NCBI GenBank assembly: GCA_002317575.1
Contig: DCIH01000057.1
Coordinates: 8,415-22,729 of the forward strand
Origin: Verrucomicrobia bacterium UBA1731
GTDB lineage: Bacteria > Verrucomicrobiota > Kiritimatiellia > RFP12 > UBA1067
DNA length: 14,315 bases
Direction: 5' to 3'
A program made the translations under genes and the position numbers. Positions 1 through 6,635 of this stretch are shown piece after piece. The stretch's first letter is position 1; the number at the start of each line of letters is the position of its first letter. Below the pieces are notes generated by a model. That model worked only from the letters and a program-made list of their open reading frames with translations. It was not told where the DNA came from and searched no databases.

Positions 1-474
1 GCGGTCCGCCTCGTCGAGGACGACGTGCTCCACGGCGTCCAGGAACACGACGCCCTGCGTCATCAGGTCGATGAGACGCCCCGGCGTCGCGATCACGATC
101 TCCGCGCCGCGCTGGACGTCCTTGACCTGGTAGAACTGCGACACGCCCCCGAACACGCACGCGTAGTGCGTGCGCGTGTATTTCGCGTACTTCACGTGGT
201 TCTCGCACGTCTGCGCCGCGAGTTCGCGCGTGGGCGAGAGGACGAGCGCGCGCGGATGCCCTGCGCGGAATTTGGCCTGTTCCTTCGTCTGCGCCAGGCG
301 ATGGAGGATCGGCAGCAGGAACGCCGCCGTCTTGCCGGTGCCCGTCTGCGCGCAGCCGATCAGATCGCGCCCTTCCAGCACGGGCGGAATCGCCTGCTCC
401 TGGATGGGTGTCGGCTTCTCGTAGCCCGCCTCCCGGACGGCGCGGCGGAGCCGCTCGTCCAAGAGCTCGAACAC
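1..474 (-). other. DEAD-box RNA helicase module (N-terminal RecA domain, partial)
   Basis: This is the helicase part of the frame, listed separately because it could be its own gene. It covers the Q motif, motif I, Ia, Ib and motif II of an ATP-dependent DEAD-box RNA helicase of the RhlE/CsdA type that unwinds short RNA duplexes. GTG at 474-472 is the first plausible independent start, just before the FELLDERL segment that usually opens these proteins. The bases upstream of it contain no obvious Shine-Dalgarno, so independent initiation is not well supported. The subfamily cannot be decided without the C-terminal half. Confidence 0.85.
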
Positions 475-1218
475 ATTCCCGAAAGTGAGATTCGAGGGCT
501 GACCTAAAGTCTCACTCTGGTCACGTCGCGGAGCGGCGTGACCCCCTTCAGGACCCTCCCCCGTCGTCCCTTCGGACCACTCCCCCGTCGTCCCCTCGGA
601 CCGCTCCCCTAGGGGGTGGCGTCGCTCCGCCGACGCCACCATCGCATCCTCGTCCAGGATGATGGCCTTTACCTCCTCCAGCGCGCGCCCCCGGTGCGAA
701 ATCGCGTTCTTCTCTTCGGCCGAGAGTTCCGCGAAGCTCTTCTCGTGCCCGTCGGGCACGAACAGCGGATCGTAACCGAAACCGTCCGCGCCGCGCGGTG
801 CCTCGGCGATGCGGCCGAAGCACCTGCCCACGGCGAGGCGTTCGTTGCCGTCGGGATCCACGAGCGCCACCGCGCACGTGAAGTTCGCGCGCCGGTCCTC
901 GACCCCCGCGAGGTTCTTCAGCAGCAGCGCGTTGTTCGCGGCCGTGTCCGAGGGCTCCCCCGCGTAGCGCGCGCTGCGCACTCCGGGCGCGCCGTCGAGC
1001 GCGCGGACCTCGAGGCCGGAATCGTCCGCCAGACACCATGCGCCTTCGTGCCGCGCGGCGATGGCGCGCACCTTGACGAGCGCGTTGCCAGTGAAATCCG
1101 GCGCGTTCTCCTCAACGCCGGCGGGGTCGTCCGGAATGATTTCGAAACCGGGGAGGATCTGGCCGATCTCCCGGATCTTGTGGGCGTTGTGCGTGGCGAC
1201 GTAAAGCTTCGTTTTCAT
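1..1218 (-). CDS. rdgB: RdgB/HAM1-type dITP/XTP pyrophosphatase in one open frame with a DEAD-box RNA helicase (3' end beyond window)
   Basis: The frame opens at ATG 1218 and has 406 codons to the window edge with no stop. Residues 1-192 are a complete RdgB/HAM1 pyrophosphatase, which hydrolyses dITP, XTP and ITP to monophosphates and keeps deaminated purines out of DNA and RNA. Visible motifs are THNAHKIRE (9-17), DDSGL (65-69), SARYAG (82-87), GFGYDPLF (146-153) and SHRG (174-177). Residues 193-247 are a Gly/Glu/Arg-rich linker made largely of repeat DNA. Residues from about 248 are a DEAD-box helicase: Q motif PTPIQ (269-273), Walker A AQTGTGKT (290-297), PTREL (329-333), ATPGR (377-381) and DEAD (402-405). 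The C-terminal RecA domain lies outside the window. A weak purine-rich stretch precedes the ATG and an extended -10 lies upstream. The two modules could instead be adjacent genes whose spacer happens to be open; the only nearby in-frame start for the helicase is GTG 474, which lacks a clear Shine-Dalgarno. Module identities are very secure; a translated fusion is moderately likely. Confidence 0.9.
   Translation of the reverse strand, partial: MKTKLYVATHNAHKIREIGQILPGFEIIPDDPAGVEENAPDFTGNALVKVRAIAARHEGAWCLADDSGLEVRALDGAPGVRSARYAGEPSDTAANNALLLKNLAGVEDRRANFTCAVALVDPDGNERLAVGRCFGRIAEAPRGADGFGYDPLFVPDGHEKSFAELSAEEKNAISHRGRALEEVKAIILDEDAMVASAERRHPLGERSEGTTGEWSEGTTGEGPEGGHAAPRRDQSETLGQPSNLTFGNVFELLDERLRRAVREAGYEKPTPIQEQAIPPVLEGRDLIGCAQTGTGKTAAFLLPILHRLAQTKEQAKFRAGHPRALVLSPTRELAAQTCENHVKYAKYTRTHYACVFGGVSQFYQVKDVQRGAEIVIATPGRLIDLMTQGVVFLDAVEHVVLDEADR
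519..543. repeat. Hairpin repeat in the RdgB-helicase linker (left)
   Basis: Arms GGTCACG and CGTGACC extend inward through a G-T pair and two more pairs, giving a stem of about 10 bp and a 5-base loop. It marks the left edge of a repeat block (519-640) that lies inside the open frame. Its GC-rich core with CTCCG in the loop resembles the hairpin at 615-640, suggesting one family. Confidence 0.7.
556..603. repeat. Two tandem 24-bp repeats, in frame
   Basis: Units 556-579 and 580-603 match at 22 of 24 positions, with partial units on both sides (about 545-555 and 604-610). Because 24 is a multiple of three, the minus-strand frame reads SEGTTGEW then SEGTTGEG. The tandem pair is flanked by the hairpins at 519-543 and 615-640. 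Confidence 0.85.
615..640. repeat. Perfect 10-bp hairpin repeat in the RdgB-helicase linker (right)
   Basis: Arms GGTGGCGTCG (615-624) and CGACGCCACC (631-640) are perfect inverted copies around a 6-base loop. The hairpin begins where recognisable RdgB sequence ends (codon about 193), so it marks the junction between enzyme and linker. Confidence 0.8.
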
Positions 1219-1242
1219 GCGTCTTGTTCTCTTTGTGGACGC

Positions 1243-1251
1243 ATTATACCA
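1243..1251 (-). promoter_or_regulatory. Extended -10 promoter for rdgB
   Basis: The minus strand reads TGG-TATAAT, a consensus -10 with the TGn extension. No good -35 is found at 16-18 bases. The predicted start is near 1236, giving a leader of roughly 18 bases. The same TGGTATAAT occurs before transketolase. Confidence 0.65.
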
Positions 1252-1327
1252 CATGGCGCCCGCAACGCCATTTCAAACGCCTGCCGCCACTGGTGCGGAG
1301 GGCCGGTTCGCCGGCGTTCTCGTCGCA

Positions 1328-2290
1328 TCACGCGTGCGAGACGTTCACGAAATTGCCCATGAAGCCATTCGGCGCCTCATTGGCGTACTCCGTGTTCGTG
1401 CTCTGCAACTTGGACGGGTCCACGGCTCCGTCGAACGACGCCTTGAGGCCGTCCTGGCCGACCTTGAGCTGCAGACCGGAAATGTCGTTCTGCGATATGC
1501 CGATTTCGCCGAGGGGCAGAAAATGGTCGACGTCGATCGTGACGGCGAGTTTGCTGTCCGTCACCTTCGAAAGATCCGCCTGCTGGGGCAACGCAATCCC
1601 GAGGCCATTGCCGAGATTCGAATGCGCGAGCACCTTTTTCTGGCCCTTGTCCGTGTGGAGGAGCTTTTCCGCGAGCCATGTCGCGAACTGGCCGCTCTTG
1701 CCGGAGCTTTTCACGTCGACGAAATGGAGTTCGACCTTGTGGGTGGTGGGATTGAACTTCGGCACCACGTCGACCGAGACGTTCTCGGCGGAATGGCCGA
1801 CGAGTCCCGTCGCGAGCTTGTTTTTCAGACCGAACCCCATACCGAGATTGTCGCCGAAGAAGTTGCGCACGTCGAGATTCTTGAGCGAAAGGCGCATCAC
1901 CTCGCCGCTCCGCGGTTCCAACGTGACGCCGCCGCCTTTCAGGAACGGCACGCCGATCTTGTCCAGAACCGTCTTCTCCTGCTGATTCAATCCGGCGAAT
2001 TTGACGTTGACGGAAGGAAACTTGCCCGCCATTGGGTCGGGCTCGAGCTTGCGCACGGGCGCATCCGTCTTGTTGCCGAATTCGCAGGCGATGCCCTTCT
2101 CGGACAACCCGAAACCCGTAAGCGCGAGATCCGCGCCCGTGTTCTCCCGCGCCGTGTTGAAGATGTCCTTGGGGTCCACCTCCTTGGCCACGCCTTCGAG
2201 ACTTGGATTCGAGCCGAACTTGATCTTGAGCACGCCCTTTCCGGGCGTCAGCTCGTAGCCCGCGCCACACGCGTGGGGACGCAACCTCAA
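1328..2290 (-). CDS. Unrecognised protein, third gene of the run, TTG or later start
   Basis: An open frame of up to 320 codons that I do not recognise. From about residue 10 onward it looks like real protein: Gly/Leu/Val-rich with alternating hydrophobic patterns (for example VLKIKFGSN, LSLKNLDVRNFFG), suggesting beta structure, with no signal peptide or membrane span. The only start near the 5' end is TTG 2290, which overlaps the TGA of the 320-aa gene by four bases (TTGA) and has no Shine-Dalgarno. The first residues are Arg-rich (MRLRPHACG) and look non-native, so GTG 2233, with a purine-rich GGAAAGG just upstream, is an alternative. It may be translationally coupled to the preceding gene, or be the detached C-terminal half of it after a -1 frameshift. 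It ends in SHA-TGA, about 110 bases before rdgB. Confidence 0.65.
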   Translation of the reverse strand: MRLRPHACGAGYELTPGKGVLKIKFGSNPSLEGVAKEVDPKDIFNTARENTGADLALTGFGLSEKGIACEFGNKTDAPVRKLEPDPMAGKFPSVNVKFAGLNQQEKTVLDKIGVPFLKGGGVTLEPRSGEVMRLSLKNLDVRNFFGDNLGMGFGLKNKLATGLVGHSAENVSVDVVPKFNPTTHKVELHFVDVKSSGKSGQFATWLAEKLLHTDKGQKKVLAHSNLGNGLGIALPQQADLSKVTDSKLAVTIDVDHFLPLGEIGISQNDISGLQLKVGQDGLKASFDGAVDPSKLQSTNTEYANEAPNGFMGNFVNVSHA

Positions 2291-3249
2291 TCGCCGAGAT
2301 TGGTGATCAATTCGTAAAATGACGCCTCACCCGGCCCGGTCGGCACGTTCAGATCGCTGTTGGAGCCCATGCGGCTCAATCTGTAGGCCAATGCCGCGTC
2401 GACATCCTTGCCCTGCCGCTGCAACATTTGGGCGAGCACCATTTCCGCCGCGCCCAGGAAACCGAACATGCTCGTATGCGACGGTGCACGCGACCGCCGG
2501 AACTTCAGGTTCGGCGTGTTCTGCCGGATGTCTTCGCAGAATTTCTTGCGCACCTCGGGATCCGGATCGACATGCGCCTTGTCGGCGACGGCGTTCAGGA
2601 ACTTGTCGAACCGCTCCTCGAGGAAATCCCACTTCTCGTCGACCGTCTTCAGATTCTGGTACGCGAACACGTCCTTATGCATCGCCACTTGCGGCTTCGC
2701 ACCGCCTTTGCCCACATCCTGCTGCGTCCCGATCTGGACGTATTCGTCCGCCACCTTCTGGTTGAACGCCTCGTCCATGTCCGCTTCGACCTTCGTCTTG
2801 TCGACGGCCTCGAACGGCGCGGTGGCCTTGGAATAGGATTCGAGCTTGCTGACGATCGCCATGATGCGACGCTGCGTCAAGGGCCGACCGGAGGTCACCT
2901 TCCCGTCCACCAGCTCGAAATCGGCGCTCTTGAGCACGTCGTCGCCGAGGATCGACTTGAGCGTTTTCATGAAGTCGGCCGAAAACACCTTGTTGTGCCG
3001 CTCGTCCGTCCCGACGCGGTAACCGATCGCGTCCGCCAGATTTTCGAGCAACCGTTCGCGCGTGCAGAGGTTCCGCGTCTTTTCGCCCGTATCGCGGACG
3101 AGACGGCGGAAGATGTTGGCGCGGTGAAACGTCCCGTCTTCACGGACGGTTTCGTGCCCCTTTTCGCCACTGGTCGTGATGACCGTGTCCTCGGAATAGA
3201 GCGCCGCCTGTCTGTAGGCGCTCATCGCGTTCATGTTGATCGTACCCAT
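2287..3249 (-). CDS. Unrecognised protein with the shared 'ANIFR...PLTQRRI' N-terminal domain (320 aa)
   Basis: Not a family I recognise. ATG 3249 is chosen because GGGGAGG lies 4 bases upstream; the frame is open further 5' but without a site. Residues 1-137 align with the N-terminus of the 799-aa product upstream. Shared features are ANIFR (44-48), R-LLENL (66-71), F-S-x-x-F-M (89-94), LG (101-102), DF (110-111) and SGRPLTQRRIMAI (120-132). The rest (about 140-320) is helical and charged with no transmembrane segment or signal peptide. The gene follows the 799-aa gene after a 31-base gap and overlaps the next frame by four bases, so the three are probably co-transcribed. A cytoplasmic protein or a secreted substrate without a Sec signal are both possible; nothing in the sequence decides. 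Confidence 0.85.
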   Translation of the reverse strand: MGTINMNAMSAYRQAALYSEDTVITTSGEKGHETVREDGTFHRANIFRRLVRDTGEKTRNLCTRERLLENLADAIGYRVGTDERHNKVFSADFMKTLKSILGDDVLKSADFELVDGKVTSGRPLTQRRIMAIVSKLESYSKATAPFEAVDKTKVEADMDEAFNQKVADEYVQIGTQQDVGKGGAKPQVAMHKDVFAYQNLKTVDEKWDFLEERFDKFLNAVADKAHVDPDPEVRKKFCEDIRQNTPNLKFRRSRAPSHTSMFGFLGAAEMVLAQMLQRQGKDVDAALAYRLSRMGSNSDLNVPTGPGEASFYELITNLGD

Positions 3250-3252
3250 GTC

Positions 3253-3260
3253 ACCTCCCC
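3253..3260 (-). promoter_or_regulatory. Shine-Dalgarno fixing the start of the 320-aa gene
   Basis: GGGGAGGTGAC-ATG on the minus strand. This strong site selects ATG 3249 over in-frame starts up to 84 bases upstream. Confidence 0.8.
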
Positions 3261-3280
3261 GTTTCTGCGCATCAAGCCCG

Positions 3281-5680
3281 TCACAGCACGTCGGACAGCA
3301 CCTCCAGGAACTTATCCTGGAAGCGGCCGACAAGCGTTCCCTCCGACATTTCCTTCAACGACATGGTGCCGTCCGTGACGGCTTTCATGTACATCACCTG
3401 GCGCACCTCGAGCAGAACGCCGTCCAGCTTCTTCTGCGATTCGTCGGTGAGCTTGGTGCCGAAGAAATTGGTCGCCATCCCCTTCTGCTTGCAGAGCGTG
3501 AAGGCCCTGGCCTTGAACTCGTCCCGCGCCAGAAGACGGTCGATGGCGCGGCGCGTCAGTTCGACGCGGAACGTGGCGTTGCGCACCTCGTCGCGGAACG
3601 CGTTTTCCAGGTCGAGCCGGTTGCGCTCCAGTTCGGCGGGCGTCTGCGCGCGGCCGACCTTCGTTTTGTTCACGGCCTGCTGGATGGCGGCGTCGCGCAG
3701 TTTCCCGAAATTCGCGGCGGCGTTCAGGTCCTTCTTCGCATCCGTGTAGACGCTGATGTTGCCCAGCGATGTGAGCGTGTCCTCGCGGCCTTCCTCGAAA
3801 TAGAGCGGCGCCGTCTTGGCGAACCCCTCCACCATGGCCTGGCGCAGTTTGACGCCTTCGGATTCGCGCCGGGTGACCAGTTCGTCGGCAAGCTTGTTGA
3901 AGGCCGTCGAGAACGCCTTGAAATAGTTGCCAGCGCGGTCGAGGTTGTTTGCGAGGTGCGCGACAATCGCCTTCTCAAGCTCCTGCTTGAGTTCGTCGGA
4001 CGGATGCACCAGCATCCCGTTGAGCCGCTCCATGTCCTCCGGATTGAGGCGCGGCGCCAGCAAGACGTTCTTTGTCTGCACGAATGTCGTCACATTGGCC
4101 TCCAGGAGCGCGCGTACTCCGGCACGCGCATCGGCGGCTTCTTTGCCGGCGGCGAGATCGTCCGAAACCTCGTCCTCGAAGATGCTGAACCGACGGTTGA
4201 TGTCTTGCCCGTCGAATTCCATGCCGTCGAGCTCGCCCGCAACTTCCTGGCGGAACGCCTCGAGTTTCTCCTCGAGCTTGGCGTGCATCCTGTCCGCGAA
4301 ATCGGGCGTTTCGACGCCGATGTTCGCGTTCTGGGCGATGAAGTCGTCGACCCGGATCCGCAACTTGCCGCAGGCGTTCTCGACATTTTCGCGGACCTGG
4401 GCGTTGTGCATCATGCGCACGGGCGTCATGCGCAGATTGTCCGCGTAGCCGACGCCGCGTTTGTTCATCATCTCGCAGAACGCGTCGTCGCCCACAAAGT
4501 TCCCCTTCGCGCGCGACGCAAGCGCGTCGTCGACGGCGTCCGCCAGATCGCCCACCCGTTTGGCGATGCCGTTCTCGAAATCTTCGTCCGTGCGTTCGCA
4601 TTCGAGGAAGTCCAGTTCCTTTTTCAACGCCTTGACGTCCGGCGGGTCGTCGTCCTCGGGCCTCGCCCCCGTAAAGGCCTCGATCTCGTCGGCCATGGCG
4701 CCTTCGTCGTCGTAATACGTGTAACGGAGCGCCTCGTCGACATCCGCTTCGTAGAATCCCTTCGCGTGTTTCTCGAGCGTCTCCGCGAGAATGGTCTGCT
4801 TGAGCCCCGTCGCGCCGTACTTGCCGTTCCGGACGTCACCGGCCGTTTTCCTGACGAGCACATCGCACAACGCCATGCACTGCTCCCGCCGGTCCTTGCG
4901 TGCGATTGCGATCTTTTCCTTGAGCTCGGCGACGAGTTTGTCGTGCGCCGCCTGCGCGTCCTTCGTCTTCTGCGCCTGCTGCGCGCCTTCGAGGTCTTCC
5001 TGATTCTGCACCCCGTTCTCGGGTTCGGCGTTCCCCTGTTCGATCTCCCTGTCCGCCTTCTCGTTGAAATCGACATTCCGGCGCTCCAGCTCGTCCGCCT
5101 CCACCTCTTCGCCTTCGTTCAGATTCGTCGGCGGCGGCACGTTGACGCCTTCGCGGTCGACCACGGTGAAGCCGTCGCCGTCCAGCACCCGTCCGTCGTT
5201 CTGCACGTGATTCAGTTCCACGCCGTTCGCGCGGGCCTCCTCGGCCTCCCGCTGGATCACCACGTCCGCCTGCTGGATGATGGCCGCGATGCGCCGTTGC
5301 GTGAGCGGCTGGCCGGAGCAGACGCAGTCGTCTTTCATGCCGAAATCGCCGTCCTTGAAAATCTCCGCGCCCAGTTTATCCGTCAGCGCCCGCATGAAGG
5401 CGGGCGAAAACGTGCACTTGCCGTCGCGTTGGCCCATGCCCTCCAGGTTGAAGGCGCGCCCGAGACTCTCGAGCAGCGCCGCGCGGATCTCGTTGTTGGC
5501 CTCTTTCGTGCTCGACAAACGAATGGAACGGAAGATGTTCGCCTTCGACCACACGCCGCCGGACTTGAAGCCGTCGCCGTCCTTCTGCAAGATCGTATTC
5601 TCGTCCACATTGTTCGACGCGTTCCTGTTCGCCAGATCGCGAAATGCGTTCAACGCCGCGCTGTTCAAATTGACCGCCAT
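3281..5680 (-). CDS. Large unrecognised helical protein with the shared 'ANIFR...PLTQRRI' N-terminal domain (799 aa)
   Basis: First gene of the three-gene run; I do not recognise its family. ATG 5680 is preceded at 7 bases by GGAGG, so it is preferred to ATG 5716. Residues 1-140 are the domain shared with the next gene: WSKANIFR (44-51), RAALLESL (66-73), FSPAFM (91-96), LG (103-104), DF (112-113) and SGQPLTQRRIAAI (122-134). Residues 140-260 are acidic and Gln/Asn-rich and look disordered or coiled coil. Residues 260-799 are long charged helices with few Gly or Pro. There is no signal peptide, transmembrane segment, Walker motif or recognisable enzyme motif. A structural, scaffold or secreted effector-like role is conceivable but unproven. 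The promoter at 5776-5804 gives a leader of about 90 bases. Confidence 0.88.
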   Translation of the reverse strand: MAVNLNSAALNAFRDLANRNASNNVDENTILQKDGDGFKSGGVWSKANIFRSIRLSSTKEANNEIRAALLESLGRAFNLEGMGQRDGKCTFSPAFMRALTDKLGAEIFKDGDFGMKDDCVCSGQPLTQRRIAAIIQQADVVIQREAEEARANGVELNHVQNDGRVLDGDGFTVVDREGVNVPPPTNLNEGEEVEADELERRNVDFNEKADREIEQGNAEPENGVQNQEDLEGAQQAQKTKDAQAAHDKLVAELKEKIAIARKDRREQCMALCDVLVRKTAGDVRNGKYGATGLKQTILAETLEKHAKGFYEADVDEALRYTYYDDEGAMADEIEAFTGARPEDDDPPDVKALKKELDFLECERTDEDFENGIAKRVGDLADAVDDALASRAKGNFVGDDAFCEMMNKRGVGYADNLRMTPVRMMHNAQVRENVENACGKLRIRVDDFIAQNANIGVETPDFADRMHAKLEEKLEAFRQEVAGELDGMEFDGQDINRRFSIFEDEVSDDLAAGKEAADARAGVRALLEANVTTFVQTKNVLLAPRLNPEDMERLNGMLVHPSDELKQELEKAIVAHLANNLDRAGNYFKAFSTAFNKLADELVTRRESEGVKLRQAMVEGFAKTAPLYFEEGREDTLTSLGNISVYTDAKKDLNAAANFGKLRDAAIQQAVNKTKVGRAQTPAELERNRLDLENAFRDEVRNATFRVELTRRAIDRLLARDEFKARAFTLCKQKGMATNFFGTKLTDESQKKLDGVLLEVRQVMYMKAVTDGTMSLKEMSEGTLVGRFQDKFLEVLSDVL

Positions 5681-5687
5681 GATGATT

Positions 5688-5692
5688 CCTCC
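5688..5692 (-). promoter_or_regulatory. Shine-Dalgarno fixing the start of the 799-aa gene
   Basis: GGAGG followed by seven bases and ATG 5680 on the minus strand. It rules against the longer start at 5716. Confidence 0.8.
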
Positions 5693-5775
5693 GTTCCCAT
5701 TGCCATGCGTGCACACGCCATGCGTCGTATGGTATACGCCACACTGCGCAGAAAGTTACACGCCGAACGGGCCGT

Positions 5776-5804
5776 ATTGTACTAAAACGCCCACCGCAAC
5801 GCAA
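5776..5804 (-). promoter_or_regulatory. Sigma70-like promoter of the three-gene run
   Basis: Minus strand: -35 TTGCGT (5804-5799), 17-base spacer, -10 TACAAT (5781-5776). Predicted start near 5769, about 90 bases before ATG 5680. Its -35 lies only five bases from the -35 of the divergent tRNA promoter. Confidence 0.65.
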
Positions 5805-5809
5805 ACGGC

Positions 5810-5838
5810 TTGCAAATGCGGGAACGACGTGGTATCAT
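5810..5838 (+). promoter_or_regulatory. Sigma70-like promoter of tRNA-Ser
   Basis: Plus strand: -35 TTGCAA (5810-5815), 17-base spacer, -10 TATCAT (5833-5838) with a TGG extension. Predicted start near 5845, about eight bases before the mature tRNA. Confidence 0.7.
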
Positions 5839-5852
5839 ACGCGCCGATTCCG

Positions 5853-5946
5853 GGAGGAGTGGCTGAGTGGCTGAAGGCAGCGGTTTGCTAAATCGTCGTA
5901 CGGTCTAATCTCCGTACCGGGGGTTCAAATCCCCCCTCCTCCGCCA
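5853..5946 (+). tRNA. tRNA-Ser (anticodon GCU)
   Basis: Class II tRNA with an encoded CCA end. Acceptor stem GGAGGAG (5853-5859) pairs with CTCCTCC (5936-5942), followed by discriminator G and CCA (5944-5946). The anticodon loop TTGCTAA carries GCT at 5887-5889, reading AGC/AGU serine codons. A long variable arm (TACGG with CCGTA) is typical of serine tRNAs. The T arm is GGGGG-TTCAAAT-CCCCC. It is the only plus-strand gene in the window, and its 3' end overlaps the 3' end of coaB in antisense. Confidence 0.96.
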
Positions 5947-6635
5947 AATGTTTGGCACTTCTTCACGATTCTGCGCGCCACGGCGTCCTTCGTCATCAGC
6001 GGCAGCGGTTCCACGATTCCGTCCGCCAACACGAAAGTCACGCGGTTCGTGTCCACGCCAAAACCCGCACCCGGCTGCGTGACGTCGTTCGCGACCACCA
6101 TCGCCAGTCCCTTCTCGCGGCACTTGCGCGCCGCCTCGGCCGTAGGTTCGCCCGTCTCGGCGGCGAACCCCACCAGCACGGGCTTGCGCTTCCACGCGCG
6201 CACCTTGCCGCGGATCGTCTTGAGCACGTCGGGATTCCTTACGAGCTTCAGCACGCCCGACATCGCGTGCTTCTTGAGCTTCGTCATCGCGCACGTGGCG
6301 GGACGCCAGTCGGCGACCGCCGCCGTCATCACGAGCGCCACGCCCTGCGGATCGTCCTTCGCCGCCACGAGCGCCGCTTCCACGGCCGCGAGCATCTCGC
6401 GCGCCGACACCACGTCCACCCGCCGAATGTCCCCCGCAATGGTAGGGCGGCCTCGATGAGGCCGCCGCTGCGGCGTCCTGAGCGCCACCGGACCGGCAAT
6501 GAGCGTCACGGCGTGTCCCGCGCGCGCCGCCGCCCGCGCGACCGCGAAACCCATCTTGCCCGTGGATGGATTCGACAAAAACCGCACGGGATCGAGATGC
6601 TCCCGCGTGGGCCCGGCCGTGACGACGAATCTCAC
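5925..6635 (-). CDS. coaB: Phosphopantothenate-cysteine ligase, stand-alone CoaB
   Basis: Second step from phosphopantothenate toward coenzyme A: joins cysteine to 4'-phosphopantothenate using a nucleotide triphosphate. In many bacteria this is the C-terminal half of CoaBC (about 400 aa); here it is 236 aa with no CoaC decarboxylase domain attached. GTG 6635 overlaps the stop of the oxidoreductase (GTGA) and has GGGAGG four bases upstream. Motifs: TAGPTREHLDPVRFLSNPSTGKMG (6-29 region), AAVADWRP (105-112), KLKK (119-122), NPDVL (134-138), GFAAET (156-161) and VVANDV (180-185). Residues 56-69, between the AGPVAL strand and RRVDVVSA, are an extra loop encoded by a hairpin repeat. The last codons and TGA lie inside the tRNA-Ser on the other strand, so the C-terminal GGGGGI is read from tRNA DNA. 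Confidence 0.93.
   Translation of the reverse strand: MRFVVTAGPTREHLDPVRFLSNPSTGKMGFAVARAAARAGHAVTLIAGPVALRTPQRRPHRGRPTIAGDIRRVDVVSAREMLAAVEAALVAAKDDPQGVALVMTAAVADWRPATCAMTKLKKHAMSGVLKLVRNPDVLKTIRGKVRAWKRKPVLVGFAAETGEPTAEAARKCREKGLAMVVANDVTQPGAGFGVDTNRVTFVLADGIVEPLPLMTKDAVARRIVKKCQTFGGGGGI
6442..6466. repeat. Hairpin repeat inserted in frame within coaB
   Basis: Arms GGCGGCCTC (6446-6454) and GAGGCCGCC (6458-6466) form a perfect 9-bp stem with a 3-base loop, preceded by GTAG. The layout GTAG(A/G)GCGG plus inverted arm matches the intergenic hairpins near 8100 and 10570. In coaB it encodes residues that the family normally lacks at this position. Confidence 0.75.

Noticed and set aside
519..640. 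CRISPR array
   Set aside because: The 24-bp units are directly adjacent with no spacers, and only two exist.
1302..1315. GCCGG...CCGGC hairpin as terminator after the three-gene run
   Set aside because: Stem of only five pairs and no T-run; too weak to call an intrinsic terminator.
2290..2326. Programmed -1 frameshift site joining the 320-aa gene to the next frame
   Set aside because: No X-XXY-YYZ slippery heptamer is present in the overlap; the nearest candidate (TCA TTT TAC) does not allow re-pairing.
3233..5785. Very long plus-strand open frame (850 codons) opposite the 799-aa gene
   Set aside because: It is antisense to a gene with a strong ribosome site and a paralog. Its product is rich in Arg, His, Leu and Val in the pattern produced by reading GC-rich codons backward.
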